Shown: positions 1-7,516, counted from the first letter of the stretch. The stretch is DNA of 15,489 nt from Bacillota bacterium (GCA_023409615.1 JAEYRF010000169.1:1-15489); one strand, 5' to 3'. The notes: generated from the letters alone by a model not told the origin. Numbers and translations: made by a program.

Positions 1-1
1 A

Positions 2-637
2 ACCAGAGAAGCCATAGATCCTGTTAGATATATGTCAAACCATTCTTCGGGGAAAATGGGTTTTGCAGTTGCTGAGGCTGCCGTTGCCAGGGGGGCACAG
101 GTGATATTGGTCGCAGGACCTGTTTCCATTGAGAGACCTAATGGTGTGGACTATATTCCGGTTTTATCAGCTGATGAGATGTATGATGCGGTGATGAAGC
201 ACTACATATCCTGTGATGCTGTGGTCATGGCGGCGGCGGTGGCTGATTATAAAGTGGAGACACCTGCGGATTTAAAAATCAAAAAGAACGCTGACGAATG
301 GACGCTGAGACTTGCAAAAAACAAAGATATTCTGAAGGAATTGGGCAAGATAAAAGGAGACAGGATATTGGCCGGTTTTTGTGCTGAGACTGATCACCTG
401 CTGGAGAACGCGGATAAGAAAGTCAAGGAGAAGAAGCTCGATTTTATTGTAGCAAATGATGTAACCATCGAGGGTGCAGGCTTTGGCACAGATACTAATA
501 TTATTACGATATTAAGGGCAGATGGATCGAAAGCTGAACTACCGCTGATGAGTAAGCTGTTGGCGGCGCACAGGATTTTAGATGTGGTCGGCGAAATATC
601 AAGGATTAGGAATATTAATCCGGTTTTAAAAGAATAG
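2..637 (+). CDS. coaBC: Phosphopantothenate-cysteine ligase domain of CoaBC, 3' part (5' end outside window)
   Basis: The frame is already open at base 2, upstream of the first ATG at 32, and reads TREAIDPVRYMSNHSSGKMG. This is the conserved entry into the CoaB domain, so the gene is cut by the window edge and the ATG at 32 is internal. Other CoaB signatures follow: AAAVADY, the KIKK segment, and FCAET with a downstream IVAND motif. CoaB joins 4'-phosphopantothenate to cysteine using CTP. In bacteria it is usually fused behind the CoaC decarboxylase, and the product feeds coenzyme A synthesis in the cytosol. The fusion partner cannot be seen here, so CoaBC rather than CoaB alone is inferred from the usual family architecture. 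The C terminus ends in VLKE at a TAG (635-637) that lies inside the first copy of a 37-bp direct repeat. Confidence 0.93.
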   Translation, partial: TREAIDPVRYMSNHSSGKMGFAVAEAAVARGAQVILVAGPVSIERPNGVDYIPVLSADEMYDAVMKHYISCDAVVMAAAVADYKVETPADLKIKKNADEWTLRLAKNKDILKELGKIKGDRILAGFCAETDHLLENADKKVKEKKLDFIVANDVTIEGAGFGTDTNIITILRADGSKAELPLMSKLLAAHRILDVVGEISRIRNINPVLKE

Positions 638-764
638 ATGGCTGTGGCGAGTCAATAAAGAATACGAAGAATAGATGGCTGTGGCGAGTCAATAAAGAAT
701 ACGAAGAATATATGGCTGTGATAAGTCAATAAATACAAAGAATAAGTGGTTGTAAAAGAATAAA
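631..764 (+). repeat. 37-bp tandem direct repeats, about 3.5 copies
   Basis: Copies 631-667 and 668-704 are identical over 37 bases. A third, diverged copy of 34 bases runs 705-738, and a fourth degenerate partial copy runs about 739-764. The array starts inside the last codons of coaBC and ends just before the glyQS ribosome binding site. Copies 1 to 3 each contain an ATG-led micro-ORF: MAVASQ at 638-658, MAVASQ at 675-695 and MAVISQ at 712-732. The copies are contiguous with no unique spacers, so this is not a CRISPR array. Confidence 0.9.
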
Positions 765-787
765 AAGACAGATGGAGGCAATTACGC

Positions 788-2176
788 ATGTTAACAGAGA
801 AGTCAATGGAGAGGATAGTAGCACTTTCGAAAAACAGAGGTTTTGTGTATCCGGGTTCAGAAATATACGGCGGCCTGGCCAATGCCTGGGATTATGGTCC
901 ATTGGGCGTGGAGCTCAAGAATAATGTCAAGAAAGCCTGGTGGAAGAAATTTGTACAGGAGAGCCCATATAATGTGGGTGTTGACTGTGCTATTCTTATG
1001 AATCCGCAGGTGTGGGTTGCTTCAGGCCATGTGGGAGGTTTCAGCGATCCTCTGATTGACTGTAAAAACTGCAAGAGCAGACACAGGGCTGATAAATTGA
1101 TTGATGACTGGAACAGGGAAAATGCAATAGAGCTTTCTGTGGATGGCTGGGATAATGAACAATTGATGGGATACATAAAGGAAAAAGGCGTTAAATGTTC
1201 GGGTTGCGGTTCCGGGGACTTTACGGAGATCCGTAAGTTTAACCTGATGTACAAAACATTTCAGGGCGTTACTGAGGATTCCAAGGCAGAGATATATCTG
1301 AGGCCTGAGACTGCTCAGGGCATTTTCGTTAACTTTAAAAACGTGCAGAGAACGACCAGGAGGAAAATTCCATTTGGAATAGGTCAAATAGGAAAATCCT
1401 TTAGAAACGAGATTACCCCGGGAAACTTTATCTTCAGAATTCGAGAGTTTGAGCAAATGGAGCTGGAGTTTTTCTGCGAACCGGGAAAGGATATGGAATG
1501 GTTCCTGTATTGGAAGGATTTCTGCTTCAAGTGGCTGGTGAATTTTGGACTCACTGAGGAGAATCTGAGGATGCGTGACCATAAGAAAGAGGAACTGTCC
1601 CATTACAGCAATGCGACCACAGATATTGAATTCAAGTTCCCATTCGGATGGGGAGAGCTGTGGGGCGTTGCAGACAGAACCGACTTCGACCTGAAGCAGC
1701 ATATGAAGTACTCAAAGGATGATTTGTCCTATTTTGATCCTGTTACCAATGAGAAGTATGTTCCGTATTGCATAGAACCCTCTCTTGGCGCCGACAGAGT
1801 TACGCTTGCATTCCTGTGTGACGCGTATGATGAGGAAGAGGTCGCACAGGGGGATGTCAGGACTGTCATGCGTTTCCATCCGGCCCTTGCACCTGTCAAG
1901 ATTGGTATTCTTCCGCTTTCAAAGAAGCTGGGTGATGAGGCATACAAGTTGTATGAAAAGCTCACCCGCAAATACTATTGTGAGTACGATGAAACAGGCA
2001 GTATAGGTAAGCGTTACAGGAGACAGGATGAGATTGGTACACCATACTGCATAACATTTGATTTTGATTCGCTGGAAGATGCAAGTGTGACGATCAGAGA
2101 CAGAGATACGATGACTCAGGAGAGAATCAGGATAGATGAACTAGATGCGTATTTCGAAAATAAATTTGAGTTTTAA
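788..2176 (+). CDS. glyQS: Glycyl-tRNA synthetase, single-chain (alpha2) class II type
   Basis: This cytosolic enzyme charges tRNA-Gly with glycine using ATP. The 462-residue protein matches the homodimeric single-chain form, not the two-subunit GlyQ/GlyS form. Visible signatures are an N-terminal RGFVYPGSEIYGG segment and a Cys pair at 92/95 with another at 137/140, a likely zinc site in the insertion domain. LRPETAQGIF precedes class II motif 2 (GIGQIGKSFRNEITPGN, about 197-213), and a motif 3-like segment, EPSLGADR, lies near 336-343. The C-terminal anticodon-binding domain begins around HPALAPVKIGILPL and includes GKRYRRQDEIGTPYC. The ATG at 788 is preceded by GGAGG at 774-778 with suitable spacing. 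No T-box leader is visible upstream; the space is filled by the 37-bp repeats. An intrinsic terminator follows four bases after the stop. Confidence 0.96.
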   Translation: MLTEKSMERIVALSKNRGFVYPGSEIYGGLANAWDYGPLGVELKNNVKKAWWKKFVQESPYNVGVDCAILMNPQVWVASGHVGGFSDPLIDCKNCKSRHRADKLIDDWNRENAIELSVDGWDNEQLMGYIKEKGVKCSGCGSGDFTEIRKFNLMYKTFQGVTEDSKAEIYLRPETAQGIFVNFKNVQRTTRRKIPFGIGQIGKSFRNEITPGNFIFRIREFEQMELEFFCEPGKDMEWFLYWKDFCFKWLVNFGLTEENLRMRDHKKEELSHYSNATTDIEFKFPFGWGELWGVADRTDFDLKQHMKYSKDDLSYFDPVTNEKYVPYCIEPSLGADRVTLAFLCDAYDEEEVAQGDVRTVMRFHPALAPVKIGILPLSKKLGDEAYKLYEKLTRKYYCEYDETGSIGKRYRRQDEIGTPYCITFDFDSLEDASVTIRDRDTMTQERIRIDELDAYFENKFEF

Positions 2177-2180
2177 TCAT

Positions 2181-2210
2181 GGCGCCCCATAGAGGGCGCC
2201 TTTACGATTT
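2181..2210 (+). terminator. Intrinsic terminator after glyQS
   Basis: GGCGCCC (2181-2187) pairs with GGGCGCC (2194-2200) around a six-base loop, giving a seven-pair GC-only stem. It is followed by TTTACGATTTT, a broken T-tract. It starts four bases after the glyQS stop codon. Confidence 0.75.
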
Positions 2211-2559
2211 TGAGGAAGACAAGGACGAATCTAACTTGAGTGGACTCAAGATGTGTACTCTGCTGTATGACAGAGTAACAGGTGTGATTTCTTTATTACG
2301 ATGCTCAAATTTGCAACTAATGGGGAGTAATAGTAAATAGAAATAGTTATTTTCTAAAATTTTCTTTATTAAAAGGTGCCTTTCCGGGTGCCTTTGTGTT
2401 TAAAAATTATTTTTAAGGGAAAATAGTTATAGGTTTTGTATATAATTTTATAAGCAATACCAATATATTCAAATATTCAAATTATGCGATATAATTTATT
2501 GACAAGGACGTAGCTTTTTGAGAAAATGATATAGCAAATTTGAAATACTGGAGAGTGCG
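2211..2559 (+). other. Gene-free interval with two adjacent hairpins
   Basis: No convincing gene is present in these roughly 350 bases. Two inverted repeats follow each other closely. CTTGAGT (2235-2241) pairs with ACTCAAG (2244-2250), and TACTCTG (2256-2262) pairs with CAGAGTA (2271-2277) around an eight-base loop. Neither has a T-tract, so they are not terminators. They could be part of a structured leader or small RNA, but I recognise no riboswitch consensus. The right half (2341-2559) is very A+T-rich and carries the candidate ndh2 promoter and the ndh2 ribosome binding site. Confidence 0.4.
2468..2497 (+). promoter_or_regulatory. Candidate ndh2 operon promoter with overlapping inverted repeat
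   Basis: A perfect TATAAT lies at 2490-2495 with TTCAAA (2468-2473, four of six consensus bases) 16 bases upstream. The inverted repeat AAATTAT (2479-2485) / ATAATTT (2491-2497) with a five-base centre covers the -10 box, where a repressor could bind. A second TATAAT at 2441-2446 lacks a good -35. A perfect TTGACA at 2499-2504 lacks a good -10. The region is A+T-rich, so chance matches are likely. Confidence 0.4.
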
Positions 2560-4626
2560 ATGAATACGAAAATTGTAATAGTTGGAGCCGGCTATGCCGG
2601 TGTTTTAACAGCTAAAAAGCTCAGTAAAAGGTTTAAGAATGTTAAGGATCTATCAATCACAATTATCGACAAAAATCCATTCCATACAATGTTGACTGAA
2701 CTGCATGAGGTTGCGGCCGGACGTGTGGATGAGGACAGCATAAAGATCAGCCTGAAGAGAGTGTTTGCAGGCAGGAAAGTTGATGTGAAGCACGATAATG
2801 TGCAATCAATCGATTTCGAACATAAGGTAGTCAATGGAAGCAAAGAAAAGTATTCCTACGATTATCTTGTTCTGGCTGCTGGTTCCAAGCCCACTTATTA
2901 CGGAGTGGCCGGTGCTGCCGAGAATTCTTTTAAGTTATGGTCTTATGAGGATGCTGTCATTCTGAGGGAGCATATACTCAATTCGTTCAGAAAGGCTGCT
3001 GCCACAACGGATCTTGAGGAAAGGAAACGGCTGTTGACTTTCCATGTTGTCGGGGCTGGTTTTACCGGCGTTGAGATGGCAGGTGAGCTTGCGGAATATG
3101 TTCCAATATTATGTGATAAATATGAGATACCAAGAGAAATGGTCTCAATTTCAGATATCGATGTATTAACAAGGACTGTTCCCGCTTTGCCTGAGAAACT
3201 CTCTTCAAAGGTGCAAAGACGTCTGGAGAAAATGGGCGTCAGAGTATTACTAAAAACTAATGTTGTAAGTATAGGCCCTGATTTCATAGAGATAGATATT
3301 GATGGAAAAACTGTTCGAGAAAAATCGGGCACGGTTATATGGGCTGCCGGTATCGAGGCTTCTGACATTACGGCTAACGCGGCACAGACGTTGACATCTG
3401 CCGGCAGAGGACGTATTCAGCTGGATTCACACCTGCGCTCCATTGATAATGAACATGTTTATGTAGCCGGCGACAATATGCTCTATACTCCAAAAGGTGA
3501 GAAGGAGCCTGTACCGCAGGTAGTTGAGAACTGTGAACAAAGTGCTGATGTAGTTGCACACAATATTACATGTGCAATCACCGGAAAAGGAGAAATGGAG
3601 GAATACCAGCCAAAATTCCACGGGATAATGGTTAGTATCGGCGGACGTTACGGTGTTGCGCATGTGGGTATGCCAAACAAAATGTTCAGCTTGCCGTCCT
3701 TTCTGGCGATGTTTGCAAAGCATTTTATCAATATCATTTACTATATTCAGGTATTGGGCTGGAATAAGGCATTCAGTTATCTGAAACATGAATTTTTCAC
3801 CATCAGGAATCGCAGAAGCTTTGTGGGTGGACATTTGTCCAATAGAACCCCCAGCTTCCTCTTGATGCCTCTGAGAGTTTTTCTTGGCGCAGTGTGGGTG
3901 TTTGAAGGTATTAAAAAAATACTTGAGGGATGGTTTGTGTCACCAAAGCTGAACGGTTTTTTCAGTGGAGCCTGGAGCTGGTATGAGAGCATTTTAAATC
4001 CCTCTGCCGACGGAACAAGCGCGGCTACAACGGTAGCAGAAAGCGCTGCCAATACAGCCTCTGATGCGGTTAGTGCGGCCACAGCTGTTGCAGAAAGTGC
4101 TGCTAGTACAGCCTCTGATGCTGTTAGTGCAGCTACAGCTGTCGCTGAGGGTTCTGCTGAGGCGGTGGCAAGTGCCGGAACTGCGATTATCGACTTTAAC
4201 TTTTTAGGGTTGTTCAGGGCAATCTTTGTCAGTGCGAAAGAACCCATTAAATCAACACTGGAAGATTTTGCTTTCCTGCTGGATGTACCGCTTGTGAAAT
4301 GGTTTGTTAATACGCTGATACTACCAAATGAATCTGTACAGATGTTCATGCAGATATTTATCGTCATTGCTGAGATTCTTATAGGACTGGCATTAATCGG
4401 CGGATTGTTTACAACGCCGGCATCTGCAGCATCTCTGATACTTCAGGCCATGTTTGTCACGACTACCGGTTTATACCTTTCTACGTTCTGGATGGTGTTT
4501 GCTGCTATCGCATTGCTGATAGGAGCAGGCAGAACTTTGGGACTGGATTATTGGGTTATGCCGGCTTTGAAAAACAAATGGAAGAACGTGAGATGGGCTA
4601 GAAAGTGGTATTTATATCATGACTGA
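2560..4626 (+). CDS. ndh2: Type II NADH dehydrogenase fused to a DoxX-like membrane domain (Ndh2, extracellular electron transfer type)
   Basis: Residues 1 to about 400 form a two-dinucleotide-binding-domain flavoprotein. They show an FAD-binding GAGYAG (9-14), a second NAD(P)H-binding GAGFTG (165-170), WAAGIEAS (261-268) and the FAD ribose motif YVAGD (301-305). The family oxidises NADH and reduces a quinone without pumping protons. The C-terminal half is membrane-embedded and DoxX-like. It has hydrophobic segments near 432-452, 594-618, 622-643 and 643-658, and ends in a basic tail expected to be cytosolic. Between the first and second segments lies a loop of about 140 residues, predicted to be outside the membrane, with an Ala/Ser/Thr-rich 18-residue repeat (487-540). 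At 688 residues it is much longer than plain Ndh2 (about 400); the Listeria FLEET Ndh2 also carries an extra C-terminal membrane region. A purine-rich GGAG (2550-2553) precedes the ATG. The stop overlaps the next gene by eight bases, suggesting translational coupling. Confidence 0.9.
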   Translation: MNTKIVIVGAGYAGVLTAKKLSKRFKNVKDLSITIIDKNPFHTMLTELHEVAAGRVDEDSIKISLKRVFAGRKVDVKHDNVQSIDFEHKVVNGSKEKYSYDYLVLAAGSKPTYYGVAGAAENSFKLWSYEDAVILREHILNSFRKAAATTDLEERKRLLTFHVVGAGFTGVEMAGELAEYVPILCDKYEIPREMVSISDIDVLTRTVPALPEKLSSKVQRRLEKMGVRVLLKTNVVSIGPDFIEIDIDGKTVREKSGTVIWAAGIEASDITANAAQTLTSAGRGRIQLDSHLRSIDNEHVYVAGDNMLYTPKGEKEPVPQVVENCEQSADVVAHNITCAITGKGEMEEYQPKFHGIMVSIGGRYGVAHVGMPNKMFSLPSFLAMFAKHFINIIYYIQVLGWNKAFSYLKHEFFTIRNRRSFVGGHLSNRTPSFLLMPLRVFLGAVWVFEGIKKILEGWFVSPKLNGFFSGAWSWYESILNPSADGTSAATTVAESAANTASDAVSAATAVAESAASTASDAVSAATAVAEGSAEAVASAGTAIIDFNFLGLFRAIFVSAKEPIKSTLEDFAFLLDVPLVKWFVNTLILPNESVQMFMQIFIVIAEILIGLALIGGLFTTPASAASLILQAMFVTTTGLYLSTFWMVFAAIALLIGAGRTLGLDYWVMPALKNKWKNVRWARKWYLYHD
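4018..4179 (+). repeat. 54-bp in-frame repeat encoding an 18-residue Ala-rich unit
   Basis: Three units encode SAATTVAESAANTASDAV, SAATAVAESAASTASDAV and the diverged SAATAVAEGSAEAVASAG (ndh2 residues 487-504, 505-522 and 523-540). The first two units differ at only two residues. Synonymous differences between them argue against a very recent duplication. An 18-residue period equals five alpha-helical turns, so the Glu/Asp positions would fall on the same helix face in each unit. Confidence 0.88.
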
Positions 4627-5605
4627 TAGTATTGCAGAGAACCCGGGTGCAATAATAAAAATTCAATTTGAAGATGCTTTTGCGCTTGTAAAGGAAGAGG
4701 TCAACACAGTGCTGTCGACCTCTCCCCGTATTGTTCGCGGATATACAGAGCATCTTGCGGGATCACAGGGTAAGTACATCCGTGCGATGTCATTGCTGAC
4801 ATGCGCCATGGATCTTGATGGCATGATTTCACAAAGCGCTGTTAAGCTGGCATCTGCAATTGAGATCCTGCATCTTGCGACGCTTGTACACGATGATGTA
4901 ATCGATGATGCCGATTTGCGCAGAGGAATCCCAACCCTCCAGAAGAAGTTTGGAAAGAGGACCGCTGTGATATGCGGGGACTATCTTTTAAGTGTTGCAC
5001 TGCGGATGGCTGCATCTATACCCGAAAAAAAAGATTACATGGAGATTGATATTCCGGATTATGTTATGAGGATTTGCTATGGGGAACTGTTCCAGCAAGT
5101 GAATAATGGTAATTACAATTTATCAGTTTATCAATATCTGAAAATCATATCCGGGAAAACAGCTGCACTATTTGAGGCTTCCTATTTTGCAGGAGCGCTT
5201 CTTTCCGGCTGCGACCGATCGCAAATAAAGCTTTACAAAAAAATGGGGCGTTGTCTTGGCATGATATTTCAACTGATCGACGACTGCATGGATTTTGAAG
5301 CGACGGAAAGTATTGCCCAAAAGCCGGTACAATCTGATTTTGAGAAGAATGTCATCACTTTACCCATTATTCAAGCTTTTCGCATGGTTGCAGGATTAAA
5401 GGATAAGGCACAAAAGGACGCTTTATCGACACAGGAGTTGAATCAGGCTGTTTCTGAAGCCGGCGGCTTAAGTTTTACCAGGCTGGTTGCAAAAAAATAC
5501 TATAATAAATATATGAAAATACTTAACAGTTTGGGTACAGCAGAAGATAAGCATAGTGGTCTTGAAAGGATTCTGAATAAGGCCTTTCGTGTGTTTCAGG
5601 ACTGA
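4619..5605 (+). CDS. dmkB: Polyprenyl (heptaprenyl-type) diphosphate synthase, DmkB-like
   Basis: A trans-isoprenyl diphosphate synthase of 328 residues, which lengthens allylic diphosphates with isopentenyl diphosphate to make a quinone side chain. The first aspartate-rich motif is in HDDVIDDADLRRG (91-103; DDxxD at 92-96). The second is QLIDDCMDF (218-226; DDxxD at 221-225). GDYLL and GKTAALF are also conserved. The fifth residue before the first DDxxD is Ala87, a small residue that in this family permits long products. The C20, C35 or other length cannot be fixed from sequence. The ATG overlaps the ndh2 stop (4619-4626), which ties its expression to ndh2. Next to a UbiA prenyltransferase and FLEET genes it most likely supplies the side chain of a demethylmenaquinone dedicated to that pathway, as DmkB does in Listeria. 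A housekeeping role in menaquinone or undecaprenyl-like synthesis is the alternative. Confidence 0.88.
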   Translation: MTDSIAENPGAIIKIQFEDAFALVKEEVNTVLSTSPRIVRGYTEHLAGSQGKYIRAMSLLTCAMDLDGMISQSAVKLASAIEILHLATLVHDDVIDDADLRRGIPTLQKKFGKRTAVICGDYLLSVALRMAASIPEKKDYMEIDIPDYVMRICYGELFQQVNNGNYNLSVYQYLKIISGKTAALFEASYFAGALLSGCDRSQIKLYKKMGRCLGMIFQLIDDCMDFEATESIAQKPVQSDFEKNVITLPIIQAFRMVAGLKDKAQKDALSTQELNQAVSEAGGLSFTRLVAKKYYNKYMKILNSLGTAEDKHSGLERILNKAFRVFQD

Positions 5606-5635
5606 GATTGTTGTGAGAGGGATCGGTGATAGACA

Positions 5636-6532
5636 GTGTTGGAACGTTTTTTGAGTTATGTGGAGATCAAAACAAAAATAACAAGTTTGTTTGCATTTTT
5701 AATGACAATTGCGTTTATTATTTACAGGGAGCAGGAGATTAGCTGGAAGCGGACGATTGTGTTTTTCTGTTCGATGTTCATCTTTGATTTGACAACAACT
5801 GCAATTAATAACTATATTGATACTAAAACAAATGAACAGACTCTACAGTTCAAAAGACAAAAATCATTAATCATCATTTTTGTGCTGTTTGGAATCAGTG
5901 CCGCGCTTGGCTTGTATCTTGCTTTTATCACCGATATTGTTGTTCTGCTGCTTGGCGGTTTATGCTTTTTGGCAGGAGTCCTTTACACATACGGGCCGGT
6001 GCCAATATCCAGACAACCATTGGGAGAGATCCTCTCAGGGGTATTTTACGGACTGTTTATCCCATTTTTGCTTCTATATATCAATATGCCGGAGGGGACG
6101 TTTCTATCATTTGTCATCGGATGGGATAAAGTCAGTGCGGAAATCTTTGTGAGGCCTGTTCTGGAGGTGCTCCTGCTGTCTGTCATCCCGGTGTGTACGA
6201 CCGCCAATATAATGCTTGCAAATAACATTTGTGATGTGGAGAAGGATGTTGCTGTCAAGCGCCATACACTGCCCTATTATCTTGGTAAAAAGGCGCTAAT
6301 CCTCTTTGCGACCCTATATTATCTTTGCTATGCCGATATGATACTGATGGTGGCATTAGGGATATTATCTCCGGTTTGCCTGTTGCTTCTGCCGACATTT
6401 TTGATCGTTCAGAAGAATATTAACATTTTCATGAAGCACCAGGAAAAGGCTACGACATTCGTAACTTCTATTATAAATTACATAACGATAATGGGGGCGA
6501 CTTCGCTGCTGATCTTCATCAGTGCGTTGTGA
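5636..6532 (+). CDS. dmkA: UbiA-family prenyltransferase, DmkA-like (demethylmenaquinone synthesis)
   Basis: An integral membrane protein of 298 residues with about eight or nine hydrophobic segments. UbiA enzymes join a polyprenyl diphosphate to an aromatic acceptor; here the acceptor is probably 1,4-dihydroxy-2-naphthoate, giving demethylmenaquinone. The first metal-diphosphate motif reads NNYIDTKTN, where the family usually has NDxxDxxxD, so the last Asp is Asn. The second reads NNICDVEKDVAVKRHTL and keeps the DxxxD spacing. The start is GTG at 5636 (TTG at 5639 is possible); a GAGAGGGA about 14 bases upstream is the only visible ribosome binding site and is rather distant. It follows dmkB after 30 bases and precedes eetA by 10 bases, so it sits inside the presumed operon. 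The substrate is inferred from the neighbours, not from the protein itself. Confidence 0.85.
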   Translation: MLERFLSYVEIKTKITSLFAFLMTIAFIIYREQEISWKRTIVFFCSMFIFDLTTTAINNYIDTKTNEQTLQFKRQKSLIIIFVLFGISAALGLYLAFITDIVVLLLGGLCFLAGVLYTYGPVPISRQPLGEILSGVFYGLFIPFLLLYINMPEGTFLSFVIGWDKVSAEIFVRPVLEVLLLSVIPVCTTANIMLANNICDVEKDVAVKRHTLPYYLGKKALILFATLYYLCYADMILMVALGILSPVCLLLLPTFLIVQKNINIFMKHQEKATTFVTSIINYITIMGATSLLIFISAL

Positions 6533-6542
6533 CCGATATAAA

Positions 6543-6935
6543 ATGAATTTTTTTAAAAAAACAGATATCATTGTTATCGCTGTGATAATAGCAGCCTCTG
6601 CTGTTATATGGCTTGTGTACAACAGCATCTTTGCCGGAAGGACAGCGAAGGCTGAAATATACTATTATTCAAAGCTGGTTCAAACACTGGATTTGACTAC
6701 CGGGTCTGAAAAAGTATTTTCTATTGAAGAGAATGGTGAAGTTGTTTTTAAGCTCGATAAAGAGGGTAATATACAGTTTATAAAGTCTGATTGCCCGGAT
6801 AAGGTGTGCATACGTTCGGGTAAGCTGCACATGGTTGGACAGAGCGCAGCCTGTCTGCCAAACGGGATAGTAATAAAAATCGTCCCGCGGGGCGAGCGCA
6901 GCGAGGATGACATGGATATTGTCGTTGGCAGATAA
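6543..6935 (+). CDS. eetA: EetA-like protein: membrane anchor plus NusG domain II
   Basis: A small protein of 130 residues. One membrane helix (about 8-29) is followed by an extracytosolic NusG-II-type beta domain. That domain has conserved Cys84 and Cys89 in SDCPDKVC and Cys104 in AACLPNGIVIKI. Despite the domain name it has no link to transcription. In Listeria, EetA is needed with EetB for electron transfer from the quinone pool to the flavinylated lipoprotein; the mechanism is not established. I chose ATG 6543, which gives MNFFKKTDIIV and the expected short basic N terminus before the helix. A GTG at 6522 lies inside dmkA and has no ribosome binding site. The site before 6543 is also weak, so translation is probably coupled to the dmkA stop ten bases upstream. 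Confidence 0.85.
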   Translation: MNFFKKTDIIVIAVIIAASAVIWLVYNSIFAGRTAKAEIYYYSKLVQTLDLTTGSEKVFSIEENGEVVFKLDKEGNIQFIKSDCPDKVCIRSGKLHMVGQSAACLPNGIVIKIVPRGERSEDDMDIVVGR

Positions 6936-6958
6936 GTGAGAGGATAATAGATAGCAGA

Positions 6959-7480
6959 ATGACAGGAAAAGGTACACAGAATATTAAAACACGGCGTCTG
7001 GTCCATGCCGGACTTATATTCGCACTTGCGCTTGTACTAACGATTGTTGAGAATACAATTCCATCACTGCCGCTGCCGGTGCCCGGAGTTAAGTTCGGGT
7101 TGTCGAACATTGCTGTTATGTATGCCATGATTTTCCTATCAAAGGGTCAGGCCTACTCAATCGCAATACTAAAGGCAATGTTCGTATTCATGACCAGAGG
7201 TTTGATCGCAGGAATACTAAGCCTTTCCGGAGGGATACTATCATTGACGGTTATGCTGGTAATATTGATAATTTTTAGAGATAAGATATCTTACATGGTC
7301 CTTAGTATTTCTGGAGCGGTTGCCCATAATTTAGGACAATTCGCAGTAATTACTGTGATATACACGGGGTTGTATATGTGGGCATATTTGCCTGTATTGC
7401 TTGTATCGGGTGTTGTGGCAGGTATTATTACAGCCACATTGTTGAGGTTTATTATTCCAGCTCTAAAAAAGCTGGGCTAA
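6959..7480 (+). CDS. eetB: EetB-like Gx transporter family membrane protein
   Basis: A 173-residue integral membrane protein with about five or six hydrophobic helices. Its N-terminal basic segment (KTRRLVHAGLIFALALVL) and ENTIPSLPLPVPGVKFGLSN are typical of the family annotated as Gx transporter or heptaprenyl diphosphate synthase component I. The VPGVKFGLSN segment resembles substrate-binding (S) components of ECF transporters. The old synthase label is misleading: no prenyltransferase motifs are present. In Listeria, EetB works with EetA between the membrane quinone and extracytosolic flavoproteins. The ATG at 6959 follows eetA by 23 bases; GAGAGG at 6938-6943 is 15 bases upstream, longer than ideal. 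The stop is 33 bases before the pplA start. Confidence 0.86.
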   Translation: MTGKGTQNIKTRRLVHAGLIFALALVLTIVENTIPSLPLPVPGVKFGLSNIAVMYAMIFLSKGQAYSIAILKAMFVFMTRGLIAGILSLSGGILSLTVMLVILIIFRDKISYMVLSISGAVAHNLGQFAVITVIYTGLYMWAYLPVLLVSGVVAGIITATLLRFIIPALKKLG

Positions 7481-7501
7481 CAATAAAAAACAATTATATA
7501 T

Positions 7502-7516
7502 GGAGGAATGTTTATG
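7502..7516 (+). promoter_or_regulatory. Ribosome binding site that sets the pplA start
   Basis: GGAGG at 7502-7506 lies one base before an ATG at 7508 but seven bases before the ATG at 7514. Only the second spacing is workable, so the protein starts MKKIIALIL. Confidence 0.8.

Noticed and set aside
631..764. CRISPR array
   Set aside because: The repeats are contiguous with no unique spacers, and copies 3 and 4 shrink and decay.
638..787. T-box leader for glyQS
   Set aside because: The gap is only about 150 bases, is filled by 37-bp repeats, and lacks the T-box sequence and a terminator/antiterminator pair.
1022..1702. 226-residue open frame on the - strand inside glyQS
   Set aside because: It overlaps conserved glycyl-tRNA synthetase motifs and encodes no recognisable domain.
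2372..2400. Second terminator before ndh2
   Set aside because: GGTGCC occurs twice in direct, not inverted, orientation (2375-2380 and 2387-2392); only a five-pair AAAGG/CCTTT stem is possible. It may be a decayed terminator.
3777..4367. Long open frame on the - strand inside ndh2 (196 residues)
   Set aside because: It is the antisense of the Ala-rich repeat and DoxX region, where the codon pattern removes stops; it has no ribosome binding site and ndh2 is clearly real.
6522..6542. Upstream GTG start for eetA
   Set aside because: It lies inside the end of dmkA, has no ribosome binding site, and adds residues before the normal short basic N terminus.
6959..7480. Heptaprenyl diphosphate synthase component I
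   Set aside because: This is a common database label for the family, but the protein is a multi-helix membrane protein without prenyltransferase motifs; the EetB reading fits its neighbours better.
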